From Planctomycetota bacterium (GTDB taxonomy: Bacteria > Planctomycetota > Planctomycetia > Pirellulales > UBA1268), in contig JABAAH010000001.1 in assembly GCA_014238855.1 (NCBI GenBank), positions 113,886-177,885 of the forward strand: DNA of 64,000 nt. Reading direction: 5' to 3'. The translations under genes were made by a program, and so were the position numbers. Position 1 is the first letter of the stretch; the number at the start of each line of letters is the position of its first letter. Positions 18,424-27,298 of the stretch are shown in pieces. The notes beneath the pieces were generated by a model. It had not been told where the DNA came from, did no database searches, and saw only the letters and a list, made by a program, of their open reading frames with translations.

Positions 18424-18612
18424 CTACTCCTCTGTCCTACTCATTAATGCTGACCAGCTCAAATATGCAAGTATTGCGCTACTTAAAATAAAGCCGATAT
18501 CGGCAAGCATGCTCACGCGACTAAAAGGAATTGCGACTGCCAAATCCGCTAAAAAGAGGATGCTTACTATCCCCGAAACAACCATGCCGGCAAACGAAAC
18601 AGACTTCGACAC
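18424..18612 (-). CDS. Small two-helix membrane protein
   Basis: A 62-residue product with hydrophobic segments at about residues 7-27 and 35-56, and a short acidic end. Its layout (Phe-Ala-Gly-Met-Val-Val near the start, Ile-Pro-Phe between the helices, Leu-Ser-Trp in the second helix) matches a small membrane protein I remember from planctomycetes, without known role. It is convergent with the unknown gene (21 bases apart) and divergent from coaD. Confidence 0.6.
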   Translation of the reverse strand: MSKSVSFAGMVVSGIVSILFLADLAVAIPFSRVSMLADIGFILSSAILAYLSWSALMSRTEE

Positions 18613-18764
18613 GCCGTAAGGCCCTCCAAAAAGTAACCGAATAATTCAGGTGTTTGAAATCACTCTATTTGAGTTTTCTCTTTGAGATACCATACTTGGT
18701 AGTCCACAGAGATCCAACAGGATCTTATTGTTTACAAACGAGAAATTGGTTGGAGTCAGTCTTC

Positions 18765-19268
18765 GTGTCAACTCATAATGGGGAAATCGCCGTTTACACA
18801 GGATCATTCGACCCAATTACACTTGGTCACCTTGATGTAATCGACAGGGCCAGCCGTATATTTACCCATATCGTCGTCGGAGTGGGCATAAACCCAGACA
18901 AACAACCTCTTTTTGACCAGAAAGAGCGGGTTGATCTTGTGGAAGCAGCTGTTGCCCACCTGAACAATGTAACTGTTCGCCGATTTCAGGGTCTGTCCGT
19001 GACATTTGTCCGCGAACAACGAGCACGCGTGGTGTTACGCGGTGTTCGCTCTCTGACTGACATTGAGTCCGAATTCACAATGACTCTCGCAAATCGTATG
19101 CTTGATTCTGAAATCGAGACTGTCTTTCTTATGGCTGACGCTCAATATTCTCACATATCATCATCGCTACTGAAGCAAATCACGCCACTCGCGGACGATA
19201 TTGCATTAGGAAAATTTGTTCCACCTGAGGTAGTCAAGGCTCTGCGGGCAAAATTAATGAAAAACTAA
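18765..19268 (+). CDS. coaD: Phosphopantetheine adenylyltransferase
   Basis: Catalyses the fourth step of coenzyme A synthesis, from 4'-phosphopantetheine and ATP to dephospho-CoA. The 167-residue product has normal length. The nucleotidyltransferase motif TLGH is at residues 19-22 after the YTGSFDP opening, the LRGVR stretch lies near 88-92, and the ISSSLLKQI segment (usually ISSTxVR) near 128-136. I chose the GTG at 18765 with GGAG 9 bases upstream; the longer ORF from 18654 adds 37 residues not seen in the family. Confidence 0.93.
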   Translation: MSTHNGEIAVYTGSFDPITLGHLDVIDRASRIFTHIVVGVGINPDKQPLFDQKERVDLVEAAVAHLNNVTVRRFQGLSVTFVREQRARVVLRGVRSLTDIESEFTMTLANRMLDSEIETVFLMADAQYSHISSSLLKQITPLADDIALGKFVPPEVVKALRAKLMKN

Positions 19269-19335
19269 ATTTTCAGGATACTTCCTCAGCAAAAGCATCC
19301 TCGAGACGTCCCAGCGACTCAAGTTTTTATCAACT

Positions 19336-20403
19336 CTAATTCTCACCCGACGAACCTGTTTCGAAATAAGATCTAAGGAAACGGGCTCTTTCGATATTTC
19401 GGTCTTTTGTATCCAGATCAATGCCTTTCATTTTCTGAAGATGTGCAGGCTGGGTGCGAACCAGCAATTTATTCACGTCGGATACGTGAAGATCATCTAC
19501 AAGACCAAGCAAAACTCCCATACGGACACGTGAAAGTAATTGCATTGTCTCCTCAGCGCTAATCGTCTGGGCTGTTCTAAGAATCCCAAAGGCACGGCTA
19601 ACTTGGTCATGCACATTCTGCTCAGTCTCTTCTAAAAGAAACTCTCGGGCACGCCGTTCGTAATCAATCAGCACAGGGACAACATCAGCTACCTGGCTGA
19701 TTAATTCACTTTCCGTGCGACCGAGGGTTATCTGATTCGATATCTGATAAAAGTCGCCAAATGCCTGCGACCCCTCTCCGTAAAGACCCCGAACGGCTAA
19801 TGAAATTTTGTGCAGACTTCGAAAAACCTTATCGATCTGACGAGTAATTACGAGTGCTGGGAGATGAAGCATGACACTCACTCGGATTCCAGTACCCACG
19901 TTTGTCGGACATGCCGTTAAATACCCCCATCGTTGATGGAATGCATAGGGAACCACGGCCTCGATTTCCTCATCTACACTTCGAATCTGTGCCCACACTG
20001 CCTCCAGATCCAAACCGCTGTGTAAGCACTGTATCCGAAGATGATCTTCTTCATTGATCATCAGACTTACTTGCTCCGCAGAGTCAATCGCCACACCACG
20101 CGCGCCTGTAGCATCTGCATGCTCCCGACTAATTAATTGGCGCTCAACTAAGAATTGACGATCCAAGTCCTCGAGACCACCCAAGTCCATATATTCGAGA
20201 CGTGAACCGACGGATGTTTTTGTAAGCTGTGTACGGAGAAACTCCTCAACCTCACTTCTTTCCATCTCTGAAGCTCGACCAACAAAAGGATACTGTGCAA
20301 GATTACGGGCAAGCCGTACCCGGCTACTCATGACGATGTCAGATTCCGGTCCAGTTCCCTTCAACCACTCACCAACAGACGATTTCAATACTTCAAATTT
20401 CAT
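19336..20403 (-). CDS. mcsB: Protein-arginine kinase McsB
   Basis: Phosphorylates arginine residues of proteins, marking them for ClpCP degradation in Firmicutes; the role elsewhere is less known. The 355-residue protein is a phosphagen-kinase homologue. It has the N-terminal ATP-binding SSRVRLARN (26-34), acidic residues E118/E119 in the MINEEDHLRIQ motif and C165 in the CPTNVGTG motif (165-172). It follows mcsA on the same strand with a gap of 134 bases that contains a palindrome and a hairpin. No ctsR or clpC is in the window. Confidence 0.93.
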   Translation of the reverse strand: MKFEVLKSSVGEWLKGTGPESDIVMSSRVRLARNLAQYPFVGRASEMERSEVEEFLRTQLTKTSVGSRLEYMDLGGLEDLDRQFLVERQLISREHADATGARGVAIDSAEQVSLMINEEDHLRIQCLHSGLDLEAVWAQIRSVDEEIEAVVPYAFHQRWGYLTACPTNVGTGIRVSVMLHLPALVITRQIDKVFRSLHKISLAVRGLYGEGSQAFGDFYQISNQITLGRTESELISQVADVVPVLIDYERRAREFLLEETEQNVHDQVSRAFGILRTAQTISAEETMQLLSRVRMGVLLGLVDDLHVSDVNKLLVRTQPAHLQKMKGIDLDTKDRNIERARFLRSYFETGSSGEN

Positions 20404-20463
20404 AAAATTATTACTGAATTCTATATAATTGATAAATTTTATTTAGGGTTGAATGGCCTTGAG

Positions 20464-20497
20464 GCGAGAACATGCTCGCTCTATTCCCTAGGGAATA
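20464..20497. promoter_or_regulatory. 16-bp perfect palindrome and adjacent hairpin between mcsA and mcsB
   Basis: TATTCCCTAGGGAATA (20482-20497) is a perfect 16-base palindrome. Next to it GCGAG (20464-20468) and CTCGC (20475-20479) form a five-base stem with a six-base loop. Both lie in the mcsA-mcsB gap, 60-95 bases before the mcsB start. They could be an operator or an RNA structure controlling mcsB relative to mcsA. It does not resemble the CtsR heptad repeat. Confidence 0.4.
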
Positions 20498-20537
20498 TGC
20501 ACAAACCAACACATGAACAAACGTAAGAACATCATTT

Positions 20538-21077
20538 CTAAGACTCCTCTGCATGCCATTGATGAAGAATCTTTTTAATATCATCTCGAAGCGTCCCAGC
20601 CACCTCATAATCCTCATTCTCGACCGCCTCACGAATTTCTTTCCTCATACCGATAACACTTGTCAACTCTTCTGTTGACTCCGGCAAAACGGATTGATCT
20701 TCAGCCGACTTCTCCCTATTGGGACGACAACCCGTGTGTTTTACTTCACCATGAATATTGGCTATCAGTGGCTCTAGTTCTTCTTCAAACTGAACATAAT
20801 CGTGCGGGCACCCAAGTCTTCCTTGGTTACGAAACTCAAAAAATGTGATGCCACACATCTCACAGACTCTTTGGTCAATTTCCGACAGTTCTTGTGCTGT
20901 CTGCCCAACACCAAGGGTACCATCCGTATCATCAGAGTCGGGCTCCTGTGAATCTGCTTCGGCTTGATTTAAGTACACACGTGCATGATCCTCACACAAG
21001 TGAAGTTCCCGGACATCGCCTGTCTCTAACTCTGTAATGTGGAACATCGCCTGTTTTTCGCATTGCTGACATTGCAT
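20538..21077 (-). CDS. mcsA: McsA-like zinc-finger/UVR-motif protein
   Basis: Activator partner of the McsB kinase. The 179-residue protein has paired cysteines C3/C6, then C28, C72/C75 and C90 in two putative zinc sites, an acidic linker (about 37-65), and a UVR motif near 138-173 (RKEIREAVENEDYEVAGTLR), the same motif as in UvrB/UvrC and ClpC. The start at the ATG 21077 puts the first CxxC at residues 3-6 as in the family and has AAGGA 8 bases upstream; the longer ORF from 21131 is unlikely. Directly upstream of mcsB. Confidence 0.88.
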   Translation of the reverse strand: MQCQQCEKQAMFHITELETGDVRELHLCEDHARVYLNQAEADSQEPDSDDTDGTLGVGQTAQELSEIDQRVCEMCGITFFEFRNQGRLGCPHDYVQFEEELEPLIANIHGEVKHTGCRPNREKSAEDQSVLPESTEELTSVIGMRKEIREAVENEDYEVAGTLRDDIKKILHQWHAEES

Positions 21078-21562
21078 GTGATCATTCCTTGAATATCTCA
21101 GAATCAGATTTCCTGAGGATATCAGTTGCACTTTCTCAAAAGGTCACAATTTTACTATTTGCTTCTCAAATAATGGTACCTGTACTTACAACAAAGCACA
21201 CTAACACTTCTTAAAATACCGCCAAGCACTCCCATTAATGGATTACTGACTGTGCTGAAAGGTTCTTCATTTCAACCAAATTTCATTGAAATAGCTCCGA
21301 TAAGCGAATTGCCCTCAAATACATCTTTCCAACAAACACAGCCCGTAAACGGTGATTGGCATGTTTTCATCTCCGGCAGGCAGACGAAAGCCGGAAACAA
21401 TTCCAGAATTTCAGTGCAAAAATGATCTACTTCGGCATCAATGCAGTCCCCATGAAGAGAAGATCTTCCCCATTGACTCCTGCTGAGCCATAGTTCCAAA
21501 TAGCGAGAAAGACGCGACTAGACTTTTTAGCCGTAATCAGCGACCTGTTACCTGCAAGACCC
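21078..21562. other. Intergenic region between mcsA and trpE
   Basis: This 485-base divergent region must hold the promoters of both mcsAB and trpE. I see no convincing gene. A GC hairpin TCCGGC/GCCGGA (21372-21395) exists without a following T run. I found no leader peptide with tryptophan codons and no T-box-like element before trpE. Open stretches on either strand here begin with TTG or GTG and look like chance. Confidence 0.4.
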
Positions 21563-23092
21563 ATGAATTATTTCCCAAACTTCAAGCATTTCTCCGAGTT
21601 AGCACAAGGAGAAACTCTTGTTCCAGTCTGTCGCCGAATTTTTGCTGACGCCCTCACCCCACTATCAGCTTTTGCCCGCATTGATACTGGATCAGACGGA
21701 TGCCTCTTCGAGAGCGTTATTGGGGGTGAAAAAGTTGGTCGGTATAGTTTTCTTGGATCTGAACCTTTCCTCCAGTTCGAAGCCTATGGCTCCAATGTAA
21801 CCATCCGGCGACAAGGACAGCCCGCTGAAAATATTCATGCTGAGGACCCACTGGCTGAACTCGAAAAAAGAATGGCAGAATTCAAGCCTGCCTGCCTCAG
21901 TGAACTCCCACCGTTTACAAGTGGTGCTATAGGTTACGCAGCGTACGATGCAATTCGTTATGCCGAGCACCTCCCAAACATACCCGATGATGACCTCGGG
22001 TTACCTGACATTTACTTTGCACTTTACGATCGACTCGTAGTTTTTGACCATGTTTCGAAATCTATCGACATAGTTGCCTTAGCGAAAACAACTACAAAAT
22101 CAGCTGAAGCAATTCTGACAGCTTACGAATCCGCAAAGCAGCGTGTTGATGAAACAATTGACAAACTCAACCACAACTGCGGCTGGCCACCACTCAATGA
22201 CATCGGTTCTTTAAAACCGTCAACAAACCCGCATGTCACCGCGAACCGAAGTCGTCAAAATTTTCTAGAAGCTGTTGATAAGGCGATTGCCTACATTCAC
22301 GCTGGTGATATTTTTCAAGTCGTACTCAGCCGGCGACTTTCGGTACCATTCGAGGCTTCGCCACTTGAACTCTATCGGACACTCCGCGTTGTGAACCCAA
22401 GTCCATTCATGTTCTGTCTCCGTACTCCTAATGCAACGCTTGTTGGAAGTTCGCCAGAGATCATGGTGCGAGTCATGGATCAAACGGTCACTGTAAGACC
22501 ATTGGCAGGCACGCGTCCTCGTGGGAGCACCCCAGAAGAAGACGCAGAACTAGCCGCTGGCCTTCTAGCGGATCCAAAAGAACGCGCTGAGCATGTGATG
22601 CTTATTGACCTTGGCCGTAATGATGTTGGACGCGTATCAGAGATCGGCTCTGTTGAACTTTCCGATGTTATGGCCATTGAGCGATACAGCCATGTCATGC
22701 ATATAACCAGCAATGTCTGTGGGAAGCTCAAGCCTCAGGCAACTGCTTTTGACGCGTTTCGAGCATGCTTGCCGGCTGGCACCGTATCTGGTGCGCCGAA
22801 GATTCGTGCAATGGAAATTATCGATGAACTCGAGCCAAACAAACGTGGCCCTTATGCAGGCGCTGTGGGCTATATTGATTTCAGTGGCACTATGGACACC
22901 TGTATTGCACTCCGCACTATTGTGCTAGCCCAAGGCAAGGCCTACGTCCAATCAGGAGCAGGAATTGTTGCTGACAGTCTGCCGGAAAAGGAATTTGAAG
23001 AAACACTGAACAAGGCAAAAGGATTGCTTGTTGCAATTGACATGACAACTGATCGGCTCAAAGATCATGGTTCGACGATGGCAGGAAAGTAA
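21563..23092 (+). CDS. trpE: Anthranilate synthase component I
   Basis: Converts chorismate and ammonia/glutamine-derived nitrogen to anthranilate, the first step of tryptophan synthesis. The 509-residue protein has the feedback-site motif Leu-Phe-Glu-Ser (usually LLES) near residue 50, the chorismate-binding domain from about 225, and the conserved PLAGTRPRG, LIDLGRNDVG, PAGTVSGAPK and GAVGYIDFSG stretches. PabB is a possible alternative because trpG/pabA is not adjacent, but the N-terminal tryptophan site favours TrpE. The stop overlaps the start of the next gene by one base (TAATG), so the two are translationally coupled. Confidence 0.9.
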   Translation: MNYFPNFKHFSELAQGETLVPVCRRIFADALTPLSAFARIDTGSDGCLFESVIGGEKVGRYSFLGSEPFLQFEAYGSNVTIRRQGQPAENIHAEDPLAELEKRMAEFKPACLSELPPFTSGAIGYAAYDAIRYAEHLPNIPDDDLGLPDIYFALYDRLVVFDHVSKSIDIVALAKTTTKSAEAILTAYESAKQRVDETIDKLNHNCGWPPLNDIGSLKPSTNPHVTANRSRQNFLEAVDKAIAYIHAGDIFQVVLSRRLSVPFEASPLELYRTLRVVNPSPFMFCLRTPNATLVGSSPEIMVRVMDQTVTVRPLAGTRPRGSTPEEDAELAAGLLADPKERAEHVMLIDLGRNDVGRVSEIGSVELSDVMAIERYSHVMHITSNVCGKLKPQATAFDAFRACLPAGTVSGAPKIRAMEIIDELEPNKRGPYAGAVGYIDFSGTMDTCIALRTIVLAQGKAYVQSGAGIVADSLPEKEFEETLNKAKGLLVAIDMTTDRLKDHGSTMAGK

Positions 23093-24003
23093 TGATTTCG
23101 CTTGAACGAGTTTCCGTCCAACGGCGCGGCGTCATCGCATTGGACCAATTCACCCACACGGTTCACCCAGGCCAATCTGTAGCAGTCATTGGACCCTCAG
23201 GATCTGGTAAAACCACACTCCTTGAGACTCTTGCCACGCTTCTGCCTGTTCATTCTGGCAATTTTTCGCTACCCGGACTGGCATCGACGCCGGACTCACA
23301 ATCAACTCAGCGACTTCTTGGATATGTGCCCGACATCATACCAATTTGGCCGATGATTCGTGTCGACGAATGCCTTGAATTATTTGCCACGAGTTTAGGT
23401 CTCCGAGGAAACGAAATAACTAATGCCGTAACTCAATCACTTAAGGAAGTTTCTCTCCACAACTTGCACGGACACCGAATTGATACTCTTTCAACTGGCC
23501 AGAGCAAGCGATTACTTATCGCGAGAGCATTACTTTGCGAGCCTTCTATCTTGTTATTCGACAATCCTTACAGTGGTCTTGATCCTGCTGGCTATCAGAT
23601 AGTTGAGCAACTTGTAACAAATTCCCAGATTACAGGACGGATTATTGTCGCGGCATTTAACGATGCAAATGTTTCCGAGAACTTTACAGACCTAATCGTA
23701 ATGAAGGATGGACGAAAAATCTTAGGGAATCGCTTTAATCCTGAGTTATTTGCCGAGGTCACTGAGTGGCGAATTCGTCTCAAATGTCCATCATCCGCTG
23801 CACATGCAGCCAAAATTCTCGGACATCTCACTGTTTCCAGTACGATCATCGACGAGGATTATTTACTATGCAATTTAGCTACTCGCCGTGGACCAATTGA
23901 AGAGGCGTTAGCCGCTCTCACAAGAGCAGGGTGCCCGATCGCAACGTGTGCATATGACCCGCCATGGCCCGCTCAAGTCTTGCGGGCACTTGTTCACGAC
24001 TAA
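23092..24003 (+). CDS. ABC-type ATP-binding protein with altered catalytic residues
   Basis: The 303-residue product has an ABC ATPase domain (about 1-215): Walker A GPSGSGKTT (34-42), the signature LSTGQSKR (133-140), and Walker B ILLFD ending at D157 with the D-loop SGLDPAG. The residue after the Walker B aspartate, normally the catalytic Glu, is Asn158. The switch histidine position, in the Ala-Ala-Phe-Asn-Asp stretch, is Asn190, and the Q-loop glutamine appears to be Asp81. ATP binding is therefore likely but hydrolysis doubtful. The C-terminal 85 residues form a small extra domain. It overlaps trpE by one base; no membrane partner is adjacent. The family resembles CcmA/NatA-type ATPases. 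Function is not known. Confidence 0.8.
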   Translation: MISLERVSVQRRGVIALDQFTHTVHPGQSVAVIGPSGSGKTTLLETLATLLPVHSGNFSLPGLASTPDSQSTQRLLGYVPDIIPIWPMIRVDECLELFATSLGLRGNEITNAVTQSLKEVSLHNLHGHRIDTLSTGQSKRLLIARALLCEPSILLFDNPYSGLDPAGYQIVEQLVTNSQITGRIIVAAFNDANVSENFTDLIVMKDGRKILGNRFNPELFAEVTEWRIRLKCPSSAAHAAKILGHLTVSSTIIDEDYLLCNLATRRGPIEEALAALTRAGCPIATCAYDPPWPAQVLRALVHD

Positions 24004-24013
24004 AAACCCTGAT

Positions 24014-24847
24014 TCAGCAAACCTGGCACGCTTTGACGAGTTCCTGCACAAAACTGCCGGCAGCATTGGGCATCGATTCAGCGTCCTTGGCTTGTTCGAG
24101 ACAACGGACAACCGCAGACCCAACAATGACACCGTCAGCCACCGCGGCAACCTCTCTGGCTTGATCGGCACTTGATATCCCAAACCCCACCAAGATAGGA
24201 ACATCTGACTCTTGACGCAGCCACTTGATACGGTCGATAAGACCGTCTGGCAAGGCCGTACGCTCTCCTGTCACCCCAGCCACGGAAACGCAGTACAGAA
24301 ATCCTGTCGAACGCCTGGCGATTTCTCGAGCTCGCTCCGGCGGTGTTGTTGGACTGACGAGTCTCACAAGGGCCAAGCCAGACTGCCGGCAATGGGCATC
24401 AAGGTCATCAGACTCTTCTAACGGCAAGTCCGGCACAACAAACCCTGCAAGACCACTGGCCTCACCACGCTTTACGAATGCCTCAATTCCGCTTCGAAAT
24501 ATAAGTGAATAGCTTACCATCGCCAGCAACGGCATCTCGCATGTTTCACGGAGTTTAGAAACAATACCAAACATTTTTTTTAAGTTCATTCCAGCATTCA
24601 AGGCACGTGTGTACGAGGACTGAATCACTGCACCATCCGCAATCGGATCACTGTACGGGACACCGAGTTCACAACACGTCGCTCCTGCTGCGAAAATTGA
24701 TTTCAAAGTAGCAACTGTTGTTTCACTATCTGGATCACCGGCAGTGATAAAGGGAGATACCGCGCGCCGTCCTTCGGACTTACATTGCGCAAAAGCATCT
24801 TCAAGCCGTTCGATGCCTGTTTGTTTTTTACCGTCTTTGAGGATCAT
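24014..24847 (-). CDS. trpA: Tryptophan synthase alpha chain
   Basis: Cleaves indole-3-glycerol phosphate to indole and glyceraldehyde 3-phosphate in the alpha2-beta2 complex. The 277-residue TIM-barrel protein has both catalytic acids, E60 in CCELGVPYSDP and D71 in ADGAVIQ, and the phosphate-binding GFGIS stretch near residue 220. It lies 67 bases downstream of trpB on the same strand, and its end is convergent with the ABC ATPase gene 10 bases away. Confidence 0.95.
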   Translation of the reverse strand: MILKDGKKQTGIERLEDAFAQCKSEGRRAVSPFITAGDPDSETTVATLKSIFAAGATCCELGVPYSDPIADGAVIQSSYTRALNAGMNLKKMFGIVSKLRETCEMPLLAMVSYSLIFRSGIEAFVKRGEASGLAGFVVPDLPLEESDDLDAHCRQSGLALVRLVSPTTPPERAREIARRSTGFLYCVSVAGVTGERTALPDGLIDRIKWLRQESDVPILVGFGISSADQAREVAAVADGVIVGSAVVRCLEQAKDAESMPNAAGSFVQELVKACQVC

Positions 24848-24914
24848 TCAACGTGTATCTTTTCTTATGGAAAGATGCCAACACAAATCGCATCAACACA
24901 ACGTGGTCAACAAA

Positions 24915-26141
24915 TCATTCCTGCCCACGTAATCTTGCTATCTCAGCGGCATCTTTATCGCCTCGACCCGACATGCAGACCACCAGGATTTCCTCAGGGC
25001 TCATTTCCGAAGCAGCCTCAACAGCCCATGCCAACGCGTGCGATGTTTCGAGTGCAGGAAGAACTCCCTCTTGCTGAGCCACCATATCAAATGCATCAAG
25101 CGCCGCGGCATCAGTCACGCTTGTATAGTCAACCCGACCAGAGTCCCGCCAGTAACTATGCTCCGGACCCACTCCAGGGTAATCCAGACCTGCGGAGACT
25201 GAATGAACGTCAGCAGTTTGTCCATCGCGATCCTGTAACACGTAACTCAGGCTTCCGTGAAGGATGCCTGGTGTTCCATACGTCAGTGGCGCGGCATGCT
25301 CGCCTTCATCGCTCGACCGACCTCCTGCCTCAACTCCAACCAGACGAACATCCGGATAATCTACGAATGGATAGAACATTCCGGCGGCATTACTACCACC
25401 ACCAACACATGCCACCACAGTATCGGGCAGCCTCCCAAATAGACTTTCACAACACTCTATTGTTTCGCGTCCAATAATTGACTGAAAATCACGGACAATA
25501 CGTGGAAACGGATGAGGACCAACTACTGAACCAATGATGTAGTGCGTTGTTTCCACCGTGGCCATCCAATCTCGCATCGCCTCATTGATTGCATCTCGTA
25601 GCGTACGAGAACCACTTTCAACAGGACGAACCTCAGCACCCATCAATCTCATTGTTCGAACATTCGGAGACTGACGGCGAACATCCTCCGCCCCCATGTA
25701 AACGATACATTCAAGTCCGAATCGAGCGCATGCTGTTGCGGTTGCCACGCCGTGCTGGCCCGCTCCTGTCTCAGCGATAATTCGTTTCTTGCCCATCCGC
25801 ATGGCTAGCAGTGCCTGACCAAGCGTGTTGTTAATCTTGTGGGCTCCCGTATGACTCAGATCTTCGCGCTTGAAATAAATCTGTGCGCCGCCTGCTTGCT
25901 CAGTCAGCCTTTTCGCAAAGAGCAGGGGTGTTGGTCGACCAACAAAAGCTCCAAATAGTCCTTCAAGTTCGCTCACGAATGCCGGGTCTACAATCGCAGC
26001 ATCATACGCGGTCTCCAACTGATTGAGTGCTGCAGAAAGTGTTTCTGGTACATACCTACCACCAAACCGACCGAAGCGACCAAGTTTATCGGGCACAGCA
26101 GAAAGTTTGTGGTTGACTAATTCAGCATGAACACGAGGCAT
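24915..26141 (-). CDS. trpB: Tryptophan synthase beta chain
   Basis: PLP enzyme that joins indole and serine to give tryptophan. The 408-residue product has the opening [15 protein letters not shown], the PLP lysine K102 in HTGAHKINN, and the glycine-rich phosphate loop GGGSNAAG. I chose the ATG at 26141 because GGAG lies 7 bases upstream and the homologous region begins there; a TTG at 26165 would add eight residues. trpB-trpA form an operon; trpC, trpD and trpF are not in the window. It is divergent from mutM. Confidence 0.95.
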   Translation of the reverse strand: MPRVHAELVNHKLSAVPDKLGRFGRFGGRYVPETLSAALNQLETAYDAAIVDPAFVSELEGLFGAFVGRPTPLLFAKRLTEQAGGAQIYFKREDLSHTGAHKINNTLGQALLAMRMGKKRIIAETGAGQHGVATATACARFGLECIVYMGAEDVRRQSPNVRTMRLMGAEVRPVESGSRTLRDAINEAMRDWMATVETTHYIIGSVVGPHPFPRIVRDFQSIIGRETIECCESLFGRLPDTVVACVGGGSNAAGMFYPFVDYPDVRLVGVEAGGRSSDEGEHAAPLTYGTPGILHGSLSYVLQDRDGQTADVHSVSAGLDYPGVGPEHSYWRDSGRVDYTSVTDAAALDAFDMVAQQEGVLPALETSHALAWAVEAASEMSPEEILVVCMSGRGDKDAAEIARLRGQE

Positions 26142-26295
26142 TACAAACTCCAAATCTTTGGGCAAAGCCTTTTAAACCATACCGCCTATTATTTACCATC
26201 TCTCAAAGAATACTCGAAGACATTTGAATTGTAGCGTTCTTCTGCGTTTTTCGACCTACGCGGAGCCCACTTCCACCATTCAAAAAGCTAAAACA

Positions 26296-27144
26296 ATGCC
26301 AGAACTACCAGAAGTTGAAACGATGTGTCGTGGAATTGCCTGTTTCCGAGGTGAAATCATTGAGACAGCACTCTTTCCAAGACACACTCGGCGAGCGTCT
26401 CCAATTCAGCCAAGGCCAAAAATTCTCTCGTCCAAGCTTCAGGGTGCTCGTATTACTGGCATTACACGTCTCGGCAAAAGGGCGATACTGTCTGTCACAC
26501 CGGCGAACGAGAACAACGAATTATTTCTAATTTTTGAGCCCAGAATGACCGGTTTACTTTTGAGGGTTCCACCTCCAACCGAAAAACATGTGCGACTTAT
26601 AGCCCGTATAAAAAAATATAAACACCCACTCATCTTCTGGGATCGACGCGGCCTCGGAACGATAACCATGGTCGATAAATCTACCTTCATGTCCCGTTTC
26701 GGAAACAATGCGCTGGGGCCTGACGCACTTACAGCCAGCGGACCAGAACTGTATGACAAAATCCATCATTCAAAGCGGCACATCAAAGTTGCTCTTCTTG
26801 ATCAGAAGATACTTGCGGGCATCGGTAACATTTACGCCTCAGAAATTCTATACGCGGCAAACATTGATCCACGGACAAGGTGTTATCGATTAAGTAAAGA
26901 TGCGTGCGCCCGCATAGCAAGCGCATCCTCCAAAATCCTTCATCATGCGATCAAACACGAAGGATCCTCGATAGGTGACGAAACCTATAGAACAGCTGAC
27001 AATCGCCTTGGTCGATATCAGCGCTTTCACAAAGTATACGGCCGTGACAAAAACAAGTGCAGACGATGTAAAAATGATATTCAGCGGATTATTCAGACTC
27101 AACGATCAACTTTCTTCTGCCCCAGCTGCCAAACACGTTATTGA
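26296..27144 (+). CDS. mutM: Formamidopyrimidine-DNA glycosylase
   Basis: Base-excision repair enzyme that removes 8-oxoguanine and cleaves the strand. The 282-residue protein starts with the catalytic Pro-Glu-Leu-Pro-Glu-Val-Glu-Thr (P1/E2 after Met removal), has the helix-two-turn-helix segment LLDQKILAGIGNIYASEILY, and ends in a zinc finger with C255, C258, C275 and C278 and the conserved Thr-Gln-Arg before them. The start at 26296 is fixed by that N-terminus; the upstream TTG-started frame is not needed. Confidence 0.96.
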   Translation: MPELPEVETMCRGIACFRGEIIETALFPRHTRRASPIQPRPKILSSKLQGARITGITRLGKRAILSVTPANENNELFLIFEPRMTGLLLRVPPPTEKHVRLIARIKKYKHPLIFWDRRGLGTITMVDKSTFMSRFGNNALGPDALTASGPELYDKIHHSKRHIKVALLDQKILAGIGNIYASEILYAANIDPRTRCYRLSKDACARIASASSKILHHAIKHEGSSIGDETYRTADNRLGRYQRFHKVYGRDKNKCRRCKNDIQRIIQTQRSTFFCPSCQTRY

Positions 27145-27155
27145 AGAACATTGCC

Positions 27156-27180
27156 AGCTTTAATTAAGCTTGGGGTTTTT
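27156..27180 (+). terminator. Weak terminator-like hairpin after mutM
   Basis: AGCTT (27156-27160) and AAGCT (27166-27170) form a five-base stem just past the mutM stop, and TGGGGTTTTT follows. The stem is AT-rich and the T run is displaced, so termination here is uncertain. Confidence 0.3.
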
Positions 27181-27298
27181 GAATAATACGTGATAAAATC
27201 CGAGGTGAGGCCCCGCAACAAAACAACAATCCGATCGTTAAATCTGAATTGCAAACATTCAGGCAACCAACAACAGAGGTCACAAGGAGCCGCTTAAC

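Noticed and set aside
21180..21430. Open plus-strand frame before trpE ending at about 21428
   Set aside because: No ATG start, only GTG at 21252, and no domain or ribosome-binding site; likely chance openness.
21272..21499. 75-residue minus-strand ORF between mcsA and trpE
   Set aside because: It starts with TTG, has no ribosome-binding site and no recognisable pattern; the region is better read as promoter DNA.
24785..25477. 230-residue plus-strand ORF
   Set aside because: It lies antisense to trpB, starts inside trpA's end and has a His/Pro/Arg/Gln-rich composition typical of a shadow frame.
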